Shown here piece after piece: positions 7,967-17,883 of a stretch of DNA of 64,000 bases. The first letter of the stretch is position 1, and each line of letters opens with the position of its first letter. The DNA is from Pullulanibacillus camelliae (GTDB lineage: Bacteria; Bacillota; Bacilli; Bacillales; Sporolactobacillaceae): positions 49,024 through 113,023 of the forward strand of contig NZ_BMIR01000002.1 in the NCBI RefSeq assembly GCF_014642655.1. Reading direction: 5' to 3'. The notes under the pieces were generated by a model. It worked only from the letters and a program-made list of their open reading frames with translations. It was not told the origin of the DNA and ran no database searches. The position numbers were made by a program, and so were the translations under genes.

Positions 7967-9052
7967 TTAGGGCGAGAGTGATGCGCGTGGGCCAAGGCTT
8001 AACGGGTGGGTCTCAATTAAATCTTTTAAAGCGGGTCTTTCATTGCCATCTCTTCCAATGATAGAATGCGCTGTTATCAACGCATTAAGAATAGCCTCTT
8101 CCGTTGCCTCACCGACAGCTCTAAAGGCGATGTCAATATCGCCTTCAGGAATCGAAGGGCTGTGGAGAACATGAGCTGTAGCTTCATGAGGGATTTTAGT
8201 TGCTGTTGAAAATCCAATCGCGATTTCACCGCTACCGTTAGTTAAAGTCGCACCTGTTCGAGCAAGTCCTGTGACCGTTCGTTTGATGATGCGCTGAAGC
8301 TGGCTTTGAGTGACGGGAAGATCGGTGGCGACAGTCATGATGATGGATCCTTTGTCTTTTTCTTGATCGGTCGATTTTATGTGGTGCTGGAGCACGTGAC
8401 CAACAGGCTGCCCGTTGATTTTTAAATCACCTAACTGACCAAAGTTGGCTAGAACGAGGACGCCTAATGTATAGGTGCCATAGTCCAATTCAATTAAGCG
8501 TGAGGCAGTGCCAATCCCGCCCTTCAGTGAATAGCAAAGCATACCGGTGCCTGCCCCAAAGCTTCCTTCGGTAAATTCTGTTGCTGCCTGCTCCAAGGCT
8601 GCTAGGACATGCTTCTTGGTAATCACCTTTTTACGAATGGCATTCAAAACCATATCATTACATTCTGCCACCACGGGATTGACGGTACCTGTGGTGTGTC
8701 CAATTTCGGGTGTACGTTCAAGCATATAATCTATAAGTGCATCAGCTGCTGTTCCGATACTTAAAGTGTTAGTGAGAAGGATCGGTGTTTCTAATGTGCC
8801 CAATTCATTGATTTGAATGGTTCCCATTGTCTTTCCAAACCCGTTGATGACAAAACTCGCGGCAATTAATTTTTCTCGAAAGAGGTTGCCTTGATGGGGA
8901 AGGATGGCTGTAACCCCGGTTTGAACCTCATCTTTACTAAGTGTGATATGGCCAACCGTCACACCGGCCACATCGGTAATAGCATTTTGCTTCCCGATTT
9001 TCATTTGTCCTATATTAACGCCATAATCCCTGAGTCGTTTTTGTTTTAACAT
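7967..9052 (-). CDS. P1/S58 family aminopeptidase (DmpA-like, self-processing)
   Basis: A 361-residue N-terminal nucleophile hydrolase of the DmpA family (aminopeptidases, some acting on beta-amino or D-amino peptides). Family features: N-terminal NAITDVAGVTVGH, NGFGKTMG, TNTLSIGTAADAL, EGSFGAGTGM, and the self-cleavage site NGSGEIAIGFST, where cleavage before Ser274 would create the beta subunit. The usual length supports an intact enzyme. It lies upstream of the folD riboswitch on the same strand and has no signal peptide, so it is cytoplasmic. Confidence 0.88.
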   Translation of the reverse strand: MLKQKRLRDYGVNIGQMKIGKQNAITDVAGVTVGHITLSKDEVQTGVTAILPHQGNLFREKLIAASFVINGFGKTMGTIQINELGTLETPILLTNTLSIGTAADALIDYMLERTPEIGHTTGTVNPVVAECNDMVLNAIRKKVITKKHVLAALEQAATEFTEGSFGAGTGMLCYSLKGGIGTASRLIELDYGTYTLGVLVLANFGQLGDLKINGQPVGHVLQHHIKSTDQEKDKGSIIMTVATDLPVTQSQLQRIIKRTVTGLARTGATLTNGSGEIAIGFSTATKIPHEATAHVLHSPSIPEGDIDIAFRAVGEATEEAILNALITAHSIIGRDGNERPALKDLIETHPLSLGPRASLSP

Positions 9053-9081
9053 GCGGTTGCCTCCTAGATAAGTTTTTGAGC

Positions 9082-9396
9082 CTATGTCGATTTGGGATGA
9101 TATTGATAATCCGTGAGATCAATTGCGTTAGCTGTAGTAAAATGAAGACCCTCACTTTCCAGCAGGGTCTTCTGTAAAAAGACTTGCTCTTCCTCTTTAA
9201 GGGCGATTTCTCCCTTGGCGTTAATGACCCGGTGCCAGGGAAGCTGATAGTTTTGACTGCAGGAATGAAGAATGCGAACGACTTGCCGGGCGGCTCTTGG
9301 GCTTCCTGCTAACCTTGCAATTTGTCCATAAGTCATGACCCGCCCTTCGGGAATCTGTTGAATAATGGCAATAACGCGATAGGTGAACGCTTGCAA
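9082..9396 (-). CDS. Alkyltransferase-like protein (ATL; MGMT fold without the acceptor cysteine)
   Basis: A 104-residue protein equal to the DNA-binding domain of O6-alkylguanine transferases, with the helix-turn-helix stretch (MTYGQIARLAGSPRAARQV, 21-39). At the active site the canonical PCHR is PWHR (Trp54). This is the hallmark of ATL proteins, which bind O6-alkylguanine but cannot transfer the alkyl group and hand the lesion to nucleotide excision repair. The start is TTG at 9394-9396, eight bases after AGGAGG. Confidence 0.9.
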   Translation of the reverse strand: MQAFTYRVIAIIQQIPEGRVMTYGQIARLAGSPRAARQVVRILHSCSQNYQLPWHRVINAKGEIALKEEEQVFLQKTLLESEGLHFTTANAIDLTDYQYHPKST

Positions 9397-9611
9397 GTGG
9401 ATGACCTCCTTACATTGCTCGTGGGTGCTACATACAGGATAGGATAAACCATTTAAAAAGAGATGTATATGGATCGAATGACATTCACATCAAATTTACT
9501 ATAGGTGTACAATTACCAAGAAAATTTACAGCTTCACAGGTCCCTAAGTAGAACAGATGGCGAAAATCAGAGCCTAAACAGCGTAAGACTATAAATACTA
9601 ATAAAAAAGGG

Positions 9612-9948
9612 ACTGGGACAGAAGTATTCAGCTCATAGCAAATCCGAACACATTCACAATTTTGAAGGGATGCGTTCGGATTTTGAGTGAATCATGAAGC
9701 GCTCCGTCAAAACACTTCGCTTTCCATGGGCACGGCCAATTTTCCCAAGTATTTATGATTAAAAGTCCCCTGTTCCTGCGTCTACTCGTACCGCTTCGCC
9801 GTCAGCTTTCTCGGAACAACGCGTCGTTGATTCGTGAAGTACCGCTGGCCTCGTTCCGCAGAGTGTCCGCATTTTGACTACACTTCCCGTTTCCCTAGAT
9901 TCTTATCGTTCGGTAATAGGGTGATTTCTTTTGTTTTGTCTCACCCTC
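9612..9948 (+). repeat. Intergenic repeat A, copy 1 (non-coding)
   Basis: Starts CTGGGACAGAAGTATTCAG, with a hairpin around ATCCGAACacATtc / gATGCGTTCGGAT. Modules GAAGCGCTCCGTCAAAA, AAGTATTTATGA, CCTGCGTCTACTCGTACC and GAACAACGCGTCGTTGATTC follow, and it ends in a GGGTGA/TCACCC hairpin (9919-9946) with TTTTGTCTCACC. It is shorter than copy 2 because the CTTCGG..CCGAAG module is absent. The remainder of 9397-9964 shows no gene. Confidence 0.85.
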
Positions 9949-9964
9949 TTTTGTGAATCTATTT

Positions 9965-11197
9965 TTATTGGAGTGCGTGACCTTCAACCTTCGTTTCTTT
10001 TCGTCCAATGATGGCTGTTCCGACAAGATCACCGGTAACATTCAAGGCGGTGCATCCCATGCCGACAAGTGCGTCGATAGCTGTTAACAGTCCAACAGTC
10101 TCCATTGGTAGGCCGATTTGAGCAAACACCGTTGCAATCATAATAATTCCAGCACCAGGGACGCCAGCGGTTCCAATGGAAGCAAGTGTACCGATGAGAA
10201 CAATTTCCATCATATTTGTAAAGCCTAAATGTGTTCCTGTGATATTGGCAGCAAATACAGCAGATACGGCAATGCGGATTGCTGCGCCATCCATATTGAT
10301 CGTTGAGCCAAGTGGGAGGCTAAAGCCATACAAGCTTTTAGGGATACCTAAATTTTTCGCTGCGTTTAAGGTGAGTGGCAATGTTCCTGAACTGCTCTGT
10401 GTGACAAACGCGGTAAGCATTGGCGTTCGGGCTTGTGCAAAGAAACGTCCAGGCTTTACTTTAGTCAAGACCATAAGAACACTATAGACAACGATCTGAA
10501 CAATAAGGGCGACATAGAGAACTGTAATCATTTTTCCTAGCGATAGGAGTGTATCCAAGCCTTGATTCCCTACAGTTTTGGCCATGATGGCGAAGATGCC
10601 AATGGGAACAAACTGTAAGATGGCTTTCATGATGGTTAATGTCGCTTCATTTAATCCCTCGACTACCTTATAGACATGTTCACCTAACTCACCATGCTCT
10701 TCGGAGGAACGTAAATAGGAGATGGCGATGCCAAAAACTAAAGCGGTAAAGATGATGCCAAGCATATTTAATTCGCTAAAAGCAGAGATGATATTACTAG
10801 GAATGATATTAAGCATAACACTGATAACTCCTGGGTTCTTTGGGACATTAAAGCCTTGGTGCGAGCTATAACTCATACCACTTCCAGGATGCAGGATACT
10901 GGCAACAACTAAACCTACAATAATAGCAAAAGCAGAGGTCAGGATATAATAGATGAAAATTTTACCGCCCATGCGTCCCAAATGGCTGAGCTTCGTTTGA
11001 TTCACACCAACGATTAGTGTCAATAATACGAGTGGAATAATTAAAAAGCTGAGCAGGTGGATTAAGAGATCACCTAGTGGTGAAAGCACAGCTGCTTCTT
11101 TACCAAAAATCAGTCCAACAATAATACCGAGAATCAATGCGATTGTAATCTTTAGAATCAGTGATGCGTTAATATAACCTTTCCATAATGTTTTCAA
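9965..11197 (-). CDS. Dicarboxylate/amino acid:cation symporter (DAACS, GltP/DctA-like)
   Basis: A membrane transporter of 410 residues for glutamate, aspartate or C4-dicarboxylates driven by Na+ or H+. Family marks: the serine-rich re-entrant loop TQSSSGTLPLTL, the NMDG motif of TM7 (STINMDGAAIRIAV), and the second hairpin TAGVPGAGIIM; then the TM8 stretch ending GDLVGTAIIG. Eight hydrophobic segments are visible. I chose the TTG at 11195-11197 because AAGGGGGG precedes it at good spacing; another TTG 36 bases upstream is in frame but without a site. The specific substrate cannot be told. Confidence 0.9.
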   Translation of the reverse strand: MKTLWKGYINASLILKITIALILGIIVGLIFGKEAAVLSPLGDLLIHLLSFLIIPLVLLTLIVGVNQTKLSHLGRMGGKIFIYYILTSAFAIIVGLVVASILHPGSGMSYSSHQGFNVPKNPGVISVMLNIIPSNIISAFSELNMLGIIFTALVFGIAISYLRSSEEHGELGEHVYKVVEGLNEATLTIMKAILQFVPIGIFAIMAKTVGNQGLDTLLSLGKMITVLYVALIVQIVVYSVLMVLTKVKPGRFFAQARTPMLTAFVTQSSSGTLPLTLNAAKNLGIPKSLYGFSLPLGSTINMDGAAIRIAVSAVFAANITGTHLGFTNMMEIVLIGTLASIGTAGVPGAGIIMIATVFAQIGLPMETVGLLTAIDALVGMGCTALNVTGDLVGTAIIGRKETKVEGHALQ

Positions 11198-11425
11198 GTA
11201 TTTTCCCCCCTTATAATAAAAACGGATCCCCAAATAATACTGAGGAAGTATACATATCTATTCCTACCTATTTACTAGGATAATATCTTTATAAACTACA
11301 CCATTTCATGGATCAAGTCAAAGCATTGATTTAACGTAAGTACACTATAAATCGGAATTTTTGTATTAAAAGAAAAATAGACATAGAATAATAATAGAAT
11401 AGGGAACCTTGAGAGGAGAAGGACG

Positions 11426-12764
11426 ATGACTAAAAACATTACAATGCAGAATATTGAGCAGTATTCACAGCAGCTTCGTGAAGAGAATGAAAAGCATCCG
11501 CTCATGAATGCCGTCATCAAAAATGGCATCGATGCTGTTGCCGAGCAGCCTGAAGCCGTTGTGGCAATGAATCATGTGTTTTCAGAGGAAATCAAAACTG
11601 GAAGGGTAAGCAACCAAAAGCAGAGTGGGCGCTGCTGGATGTTTGCAGCCTTGAATACTTTTCATCATAAGATCAACCCACTTTTTAAGCTAAAGGACTT
11701 TGAACTGTCACAGAATTACACGAATTTCTGGGATAAATTTGAGAAGGCCAATTTCTTCTTAGAAAGCGTGATAACAACGGCTGAGGAGCCATTAAATGGT
11801 CGTTTGGTTTCCTGGATTTTGGCGACACCACAGCAGGATGGTGGTCAATGGGATATGCTTGTTTCACTCATTAATAAGTATGGTGTTGTTCCCAAGCAGG
11901 TCATGCCTGAGACATTTCAAAGTGAAACATCAGCACGACTTAATAGTCTGTTAAATACCAAGCTTCGTGAGGCTGCGGTGAAGCTGAGAGCGCTATGTCA
12001 AAAGAGAGCCTCTGAAAAGGACTTACAACAAGCCAAAGAAGCCATACTTTCTGATGTTTATAAAATTCTCTCCTATTCTTTAGGTGAACCGCCGAAAACG
12101 TTCGATTTTGAATATCGCGATACGGATGGTGTTTCATAGAGAACAGGGAATCACTGCGCAAGCCTTTTACAAAAAATATGTCGGTTTAGATCTTGATGAC
12201 TATGTCAGTATCATCAATGCGCCAACAGAGGATAAACCATTTGGCAAAACTTATACGGTGCAATGCCTTGGCAATGTAGTGGGAGGCAAACCGATTAAAT
12301 ATTTAAATGTAGACATGGAAACCTTAAAGGCACTGGCAATCCATCAGATTAAGGATAATGAGAGTGTCTGGTTTGGCTGTGATGTTGGCCAATATTCAAA
12401 CAGGGATCATGGCATTATGGATACCCGGCTTTTTAATTATGAAAAAACCTTTGGTACGTCATTTGGCATGACAAAGGCAGAAAGATTGGATTACATGGGG
12501 AGCTGCTTAACTCATGCGATGGTGCTCACAGGTGTCAACCTTGTTGATGGGAAACCGAACCGATGGAAGGTTGAGAACAGCTGGGGTGATAAGGTGGGTA
12601 AAAAAGGTTACTTTGTCATGAGTGATGAATGGATGAGTGAATTTACTTATCAGGTTGTTGTGCATAAGAAATACCTATCGGAAAACTTGCAAGTAGCTCT
12701 CGAGCAAGAACCGATTGAATTAAAGCCATGGGATCCTATGGGGGCATTGGCATATATGAAATAA
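11426..12764 (+). pseudogene. pepC: Aminopeptidase C (bleomycin hydrolase family), interrupted by one frameshift
   Basis: Peptidase family C1B cysteine aminopeptidase, cytoplasmic and hexameric. The first frame (11426-12139) holds the catalytic Cys70 (QSGRCWMFAA) and ends DFEYRDTDGVS; the second frame continues at once with FHREQGITAQAFYKKYVGLD and carries the catalytic His (LTHAMVLTGV) and Asn (KVENSWGD). The break is near 12131, where moving forward by one base (or restoring two lost bases) rejoins the protein. All catalytic residues and both halves are otherwise normal, so the lesion is recent, or is a sequencing error. No long homopolymer sits at the site. Confidence 0.88.
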
Positions 12765-12780
12765 GGAGAATATAAATGGG

Positions 12781-12815
12781 AGAGGTAAAAACGCTAATTT
12801 TTACGTCTCTTTTTG
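12781..12815 (+). terminator. Intrinsic terminator after pepC
   Basis: AGAG and TAAAAA pair with TTTTTA and TCTCT, followed by TTTTT, 17 bases after the pepC stop codon. Confidence 0.75.
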
Positions 12816-12831
12816 TATTTTTAAGGTAAAA

Positions 12832-13308
12832 GGCTGGGACAGAAGTATTCAGCTCATAGAGCATCCGAACGCATTCATAATTTTGAAGGGATGCGTTCGG
12901 ATTTTGAGTGAATCATGAAGCGCTCCGTCAAAACCCTTCGCTTTCCACGGCATCACCTCAGGCGCGCAGGAGACGCTAACTTCGGCTTCGACACGCAGGA
13001 TGTGACGCACCTAGCCGAAGTACCTTAATGGATGTGATGTTTTTAGGCGGAGTGCCTTGAAGAATGAAAGGCACCTAGACAACCCTGTTTGAGGACCCCC
13101 AAGTATTTATGACTAAAAAAATCCCCTATTCCTGCGTCTACTCGTACCGCTTCGCCGTCAGCCTCCTCGGAACAACGCGTCGTTGATTCGTGAAGTACCG
13201 CTGGCCCCGTTCTCATAGGCGTCTCCGTATTTTGACTGCGCTTCCGGTTTCTCTGCCACTTTTATAATCTTATCGTTCGGTCATAGGGTGAGTCGTTTTG
13301 TCTCACCT
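12832..13308 (+). repeat. Intergenic repeat A, copy 2 (longest, non-coding)
   Basis: About 480 bp. It begins GGCTGGGACAGAAGTATTCA; a perfect 12 bp stem ATCCGAACGCAT / ATGCGTTCGGAT occupies 12863-12902. Then come GAAGCGCTCCGTCAAAA, a CTAACTTCGG..TAGCCGAAGTACCTT module shared with repeat B, AAGTATTTATGA, CCTGCGTCTACTCGTACC, GAACAACGCGTCGTTGATTC, and the terminal GGGTGA/TCACC hairpin with TTTTGTCTCACC. The start and end are imperfect inverted copies (GGGACAGAA versus GGTGAGACAAAA). No reading frame of note. Confidence 0.88.
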
Positions 13309-13512
13309 CAACTATTCAACTGAGGGTATAACGCAAGTCTATAGCATTCAATGTCACTGATTACAGCTTGACTTAAGGCTTTCATTGGACTCGAAATGTT
13401 CAGCCATTTTATGTATAATAAAATGTGGTATACCATAGCATGCAGGATTTAGGCACAAGGTGCCATGTTTTTATTATATTATCGATCTATTGTTGAAAGT
13501 GAGTGGAGTCTA

Positions 13513-14232
13513 ATGGGACGTAAGTGGAATAACATTAAGGATAAAAAGGCATCCAGGGATGCGAACACAAGCCGAATCTACGCTAAATTTGGTCGAGAAA
13601 TCTATGTGGCAGCTAAGCAGGGTGAGCCAGATCCAGAATCCAATCAAGCCTTAAAGGTTGTGCTTGAACGCGCAAAGACCTACAGTGTACCGAAAAATAT
13701 CATTGAGCGCGCTATTGAAAAAGCGAAGGGTGGCGACGATGAAAATTTTGATGAATTACGCTATGAGGGCTTCGGTCCAAGCGGTTCAGCGATCATTGTC
13801 GATACTCTAACGAATAACGTTAATCGAACGGCTTCTGATGTGCGCGCAGCATTTAGTAAAAATGGAGGCAACATGGGTGTCAATGGCTCAGTTTCCTATA
13901 TGTTTGATGAAACAGCGGTTATTGGTGTAGAAGGGAAAAATGTAGACGAGGTCTTAGAGCTTTTAATGGAAGCCGATGTGGACGCACGTGATATTCTTGA
14001 AGAAGAAGATGCGGTTATTGTCTACGCTGAGCCCGATCAATTCCATAATGTGCAACAAGCGTTTAAAGAAGCTGGAGTTTCAGACTTCACTGTGGCAGAG
14101 ATCACCATGCTTGCTCAAAATGATGTCACTTTATCAGAAGATGATTTGGCCCAATTCGAGAAATTAATCGATACCCTTGAAGAGCTTGAAGATGTCAAAC
14201 AAGTGTATCACAATGTTGATTTAGGTGAATAA
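13513..14232 (+). CDS. YebC/PmpR family DNA-binding regulatory protein
   Basis: A 239-residue protein of the widespread YebC family: members bind DNA as regulators, and some help translation through proline stretches. Seen: the family start [20 protein letters not shown], then [16 protein letters not shown], the acidic middle domain ([35 protein letters not shown]) and the C-terminal domain with a glutamate-rich tail. The ATG at 13513 is preferred over an in-frame GTG/ATG 48 bases upstream because the family begins at MGRKWNN and GGAG precedes it. A terminator follows closely. Confidence 0.93.
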   Translation: MGRKWNNIKDKKASRDANTSRIYAKFGREIYVAAKQGEPDPESNQALKVVLERAKTYSVPKNIIERAIEKAKGGDDENFDELRYEGFGPSGSAIIVDTLTNNVNRTASDVRAAFSKNGGNMGVNGSVSYMFDETAVIGVEGKNVDEVLELLMEADVDARDILEEEDAVIVYAEPDQFHNVQQAFKEAGVSDFTVAEITMLAQNDVTLSEDDLAQFEKLIDTLEELEDVKQVYHNVDLGE

Positions 14233-14246
14233 GCAAGGGCAGGAAG

Positions 14247-14273
14247 CAGACCTGATAGAGGGTCTGTTTTTTT
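14247..14273 (+). terminator. Intrinsic terminator after the yebC-type gene
   Basis: Stem CAGACC / GGTCTG followed by seven T residues. Confidence 0.88.
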
Positions 14274-14626
14274 GTTATTCCGGAAAATAGTTTGGATAAC
14301 CGATCATAAGAAAAAGAGGCATTACCCCCGAACGGCTTCGGAGAGAATCCTGGGAAGGAGCTGATTAGAGTCCGAAATAAGAGCGTCTTCGGACAAGAAC
14401 CATGAGCAAGGAGTCACGACTTAATATTTAGCCCCTGTCCCTCGCATCTATAATGGTTTCCATGTCCATCCCGCTTCACTATAATACCCACTCTTCTTAC
14501 TTTAGAAAATCATTTTAACTCTCTTTTTATCGCATGATTTCACTATATTAAACTTTTAGAAAGTACAGTTAAAAGCATGACTCTACACTGCCACAATGTT
14601 AGAATACAATATATGGAGGGATACAT
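14274..14626 (+). other. Gap without a gene; decayed repeat-like segment
   Basis: Contains small inverted repeats (CCGAACGGCTTCGG, and TCCGA..TCGGA around 14370-14397) and a phrase CCCCTGTCCCTCGCATCT (14432-14449) resembling the CCCCTGTCCCTGCGTCT module of repeats A/B. The last 100 bases are AT-rich and should hold the promoter of the following aminopeptidase gene. Confidence 0.4.
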
Positions 14627-15859
14627 ATGTCAACATTTAGTGGAAAATTAGAAAAATATGCCGAATTGGCTGTGAAAAATGGTGTCAATATTCAAAAGGG
14701 GCAGGAGCTAATGGTAAGCGCGCCCATTTCAGCGGCTCCCTTTGTTCGATTAGTGGCCAAAAAGGCTTATCAAGCAGGGGCAAAGCATGTCCACTTTAGA
14801 TGGACGGACGATGCATTAACTCGGACACGCTATTTGTATGCACCAGAGGAGGCTTTTGAGGAGTTTCCTGAATGGCAATCGTATACACTTGAATCACTTG
14901 CCAAAAAGAATGCAGCCTTTCTCACGATTTATATTCCCAATCCGGAGTTACTTAAGGATATTGATCCAGAAAAAATCTCTAAAGACAATAAGGTCAGAGG
15001 GCAAGCGCTAAAGGCTTATAGTGAATATATGATGAAGGACAAGGTAAGTTGGTCTCTTGTTTCCGTGCCTTCTGATGAATGGGCAGCGAAGATTTTCCCT
15101 GATCTCGAAAAAGTACAGGCGATTGAACAATTGTGGGAAACCATCTTTAAAATGACACGTGCGGATCAAGATGATCCTGTAGCCGCCTGGGATGCTCATA
15201 AGAAAAATCTAGGGGAAAAAGCCGCTTACCTTAATAACAAAAAATATAAAAAGTTGCATTATAAAGCTCCAGGTACTGATCTATCCATTGAATTTCATGA
15301 AAAACACAAGTGGGTGGATGCGTCATCAGTTAATGAAAAGGGTGATGCTTTTATTGCCAATATTCCTACAGAAGAAGTCTACACCCTTCCTTTAAGGTCG
15401 GGAGTAAACGGGACGGTGACAAGCACGATGCCGCTTAACTATAGTGGAACGTTAATCGAGGAATTACAGCTAACTTTTAAAGAGGGACGGATTGTTGATT
15501 ATAAAGCGAAAAGCGGTCAAGAAACTTTGAAGCACTTGATCGAAACGGATGAAGGCTCACATTATTTAGGTGAAGTCGCTTTAGTCCCGCATGATTCCCC
15601 CATCTCTCAATCCGGGTTGTTGTTCTATAATACCTTATTTGATGAAAATGCCTCTTGTCATATCGCGATTGGTGAAGCCTATCCGACAACATTGGAAGGT
15701 GGCGCACAGATGACGCGAGAAGAACTCGATGCGCATGGTGTGAATGATAGCATTAACCATGTTGACTTTATGATTGGTTCTGCTGATTTAAATATAGATG
15801 GCGAGCTTTCAGATGGTACCCGTGAGCCTGTCATGAGAAATGGACTGTGGGTGATCTGA
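14627..15859 (+). CDS. ampS: M29 family metallo-aminopeptidase
   Basis: Thermophilic-aminopeptidase family (AmpS/PepS), a cytoplasmic dimeric exopeptidase with two metal ions. The 410 residues equal the family length. The ligands expected in the C-terminal half are present: Glu250 (IPTEEVYT), Glu316 (LGEVALVP), His345 (NASCHIAIGE), His378 and Asp380 (INHVDFMIGS). The N-terminal domain begins with the typical LEKYAELAVKNGVNIQKGQ. ATG start with GGAGGG upstream. A single-gene unit closed by a terminator. Confidence 0.93.
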   Translation: MSTFSGKLEKYAELAVKNGVNIQKGQELMVSAPISAAPFVRLVAKKAYQAGAKHVHFRWTDDALTRTRYLYAPEEAFEEFPEWQSYTLESLAKKNAAFLTIYIPNPELLKDIDPEKISKDNKVRGQALKAYSEYMMKDKVSWSLVSVPSDEWAAKIFPDLEKVQAIEQLWETIFKMTRADQDDPVAAWDAHKKNLGEKAAYLNNKKYKKLHYKAPGTDLSIEFHEKHKWVDASSVNEKGDAFIANIPTEEVYTLPLRSGVNGTVTSTMPLNYSGTLIEELQLTFKEGRIVDYKAKSGQETLKHLIETDEGSHYLGEVALVPHDSPISQSGLLFYNTLFDENASCHIAIGEAYPTTLEGGAQMTREELDAHGVNDSINHVDFMIGSADLNIDGELSDGTREPVMRNGLWVI

Positions 15860-15867
15860 TTATCGTT

Positions 15868-15903
15868 AAGAGCAACAGCACTATGCATTGTTGCTCTTTT
15901 TTT
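15868..15903 (+). terminator. Intrinsic terminator after ampS
   Basis: Ten bp stem AAGAGCAACA / TGTTGCTCTT followed by a T run. Confidence 0.92.
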
Positions 15904-16060
15904 AAAAGATCAGAAAGTATAAAATTTCTGATCATGACGGACGGTGCACGTTCCTGCTACGGGTGTCCGCTTTCCAAGGACACGCCTCCAACGCACAGGA
16001 TCCGCTAGCTTCGACATGGTCACATGGATGTGACGGTATTAGCTGACGTTCCTTTTCTCA
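15904..16060 (+). repeat. Intergenic repeat B, copy 2
   Basis: Starts with a perfect 9 bp hairpin GATCAGAAA / TTTCTGATC (15908-15933, loop GTATAAAA), then GGACGGTGCACGTTCC, CACGCCTCCAACGCACAGGA and GCTAGCTTCG, parallel to copy 1 at 6450. The right part is lost; the rest of the gap up to 16375 is AT-rich and shows no gene. Confidence 0.75.
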
Positions 16061-16375
16061 TATACGGGCCCCTTTTCTTTTCAATGAACAAATCATGTCC
16101 ATCTCCCTATCTGTGGAAAAGACCTCCCTTTTCTTATCTTCAGCAGTATGTTTATGGAATTAGCACAGTATTTAAGAAATTCTGTTATGGCTTCACGGGA
16201 CCAGTTTCTCTATCTCACTAAATATGATAATGATTGTTTAGCAATAAGATTACTTGTCATAGTGAGAACTTGTTAATAGAAAATTGAAAAATAAGAACAA
16301 AAACAATGTTAAAAATGCCTCTGATACTATAAAATAAAGGCAATATGAATCGACATAGAGAGATGAGGGAGAGAG

Positions 16376-17563
16376 ATGCAAGACTACAGTTATTTTTGCC
16401 AGACTAGAATCGAGATGGGATTTGGACAATCTCAGCATCTACCGGCTCTTTTAGCGGCAAGTGGCGTGAAAGGGGCGATTTTGCTTGTTACTGATCCAGG
16501 TATTGCTGAAATAGGTGTAGTGGATCCTATTCGCCAGAGTCTCGAAGCGGCGGGTTATCAGCTCAGGCAATTTGATCGTCTTTCCCAAAACCCGCGCGAT
16601 ACAGAATGCATGGAGGGGGCGCGCTTGTTCATTGAAATGGGGGCGGAAGTCGTGATAGCTATTGGCGGTGGCAGTGCCATGGATACCGGAAAAGCGATTG
16701 CGTTATTGGGGAAAAATGGCGGAACACCACTGGATTATATTGAAGGTCGAAAATGCTATGAGAGGATAGCTCCCGTTATTTGTCTGCCAACTACCGCTGG
16801 TACTGGTTCAGAGGTGACACGATCGGCCGTTATTACTGAGGAGTCGACACATCGTAAGCTAACACTCAAGCATGAGCAGCTGAGGCCACGGCTAGCTATT
16901 CTCGATCCCTCATTAACGCTAACCGTTCCTCCGTCAGTTACAGCGGCTACAGGTGTGGATGCATTGGTACATGCGATTGAAGGTTCCACGTGTAAAGTGA
17001 CACATCCAATAGCACAAGCGTTTGGAGCTAGAGCAATGCAGACGATTATTTCAGCCCTTCCGAGTGCTTATAAAGAAGGTCAGAATAAAAAAGCAAGATT
17101 TGCCATGATGGAAGGCAGTTTGTTAGCTGGACTCTGTTTTGGTTCAACCGATGTTGCTGCAGTCCATTGTTTAGCTGAAGCGCTTGGTGGGCTGTACGAT
17201 ACGCCTCATGGAATAGCCAATGCTGTTTTTTTGCCTTATGTTCTCGCCTTTAATGCAGAAGGTGAGCCCTCTCTTCATGCCAAGCTATCACGGCTTATGA
17301 ATTTTGCGAGAGAAGCAGATTCAAATGCGTTAGCTGTTGAAAAATTGATTCATGGCATACATGAATGGACTGCAGCATTGCAAATTCCCAAGCTTAAGGA
17401 CCTACCGAAAGTAGAGCAGAAGGACTTTCCACGCTTAATTGAGCTCGCCATGCAAAATAGTTCGACCCCGAGCAATAGCCGCACAATAACGGCTGCAGAT
17501 TATCAGGACATTATTGAAGCGGCTTATGATGGGGGATTTAGGAGCAAAAAAAGGTTACCCTAA
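16376..17563 (+). CDS. Iron-containing (group III) alcohol dehydrogenase
   Basis: NAD(P)-dependent dehydrogenase of 395 residues. Seen: the nucleotide-binding GGGSAMDTGKAIA (97-109), PTTAGTGSEVTRSAV (138-152), and the metal ligands Asp195 and His199 (GVDALVHAIE), His264 (VHCLAEALGG) and His278 (DTPHGIANA). Members reduce aldehydes or oxidise alcohols such as 1,3-propanediol or butanol; the substrate is not predictable here. The ATG follows GGGAGAG. Monocistronic, with a hairpin downstream. Confidence 0.92.
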   Translation: MQDYSYFCQTRIEMGFGQSQHLPALLAASGVKGAILLVTDPGIAEIGVVDPIRQSLEAAGYQLRQFDRLSQNPRDTECMEGARLFIEMGAEVVIAIGGGSAMDTGKAIALLGKNGGTPLDYIEGRKCYERIAPVICLPTTAGTGSEVTRSAVITEESTHRKLTLKHEQLRPRLAILDPSLTLTVPPSVTAATGVDALVHAIEGSTCKVTHPIAQAFGARAMQTIISALPSAYKEGQNKKARFAMMEGSLLAGLCFGSTDVAAVHCLAEALGGLYDTPHGIANAVFLPYVLAFNAEGEPSLHAKLSRLMNFAREADSNALAVEKLIHGIHEWTAALQIPKLKDLPKVEQKDFPRLIELAMQNSSTPSNSRTITAADYQDIIEAAYDGGFRSKKRLP

Positions 17564-17646
17564 ATGTGTTGTAGTGAATGTAAAAATGATTTGGACTTTG
17601 GGATCCCACTTGAATGGAGAGTTGAAATTTTTAAATAGAAATGTGG

Positions 17647-17700
17647 AATAAGACTGTCTCAAGTGAGTTTATTATGAACTTTGAGGCGGTCTTATTCCTT
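17647..17700 (+). terminator. Terminator-like hairpin after the Fe-alcohol dehydrogenase gene
   Basis: AATAAGACtGtCTCAA pairs with TTGAGgCgGTCTTATT, followed by CCTTTAT. Long stem, weak T tract. Confidence 0.65.
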
Positions 17701-17780
17701 TATACTATCAGAGGATATCACTTTTCACTGAAACTTTCTAAGATCGTATAGTTCAGGATTTCCCTTTTGCCATCTGGCTT

Positions 17781-17857
17781 GCGGTATTAGCGTGTGATTT
17801 GAAAACTCACATCACGAGTGCAAAGCAGAGCGGCGAAAACTAAGTTTTATTTATGAT
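17781..17857 (+). repeat. Intergenic repeat C, copy 1
   Basis: GCGTGTGATTTGAAAACTCACATCACGAGTGC..GGCGAAAAC..AGTTTTATTTATGAT. Related segments lie at 22715-22780 and 31470-31539, all in the same orientation. No coding potential. Confidence 0.6.
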
Positions 17858-17883
17858 TTAATTGTTTTATTGGCTTTTTAGAG

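Noticed and set aside
9612..13308. Repeats A1 and A2 as a composite transposon flanking the symporter and pepC
   Set aside because: The repeats encode no transposase, are short, and related copies occur elsewhere in other orientations; flanking two genes appears to be chance.
9612..13308. Repeat clusters as CRISPR arrays
   Set aside because: Copies are hundreds of bases long and kilobases apart, with no regular spacer pattern and no cas genes in the window.
16024..16221. 65-codon plus-strand frame after repeat B copy 2
   Set aside because: No ribosome site or recognisable sequence; it begins inside the repeat.
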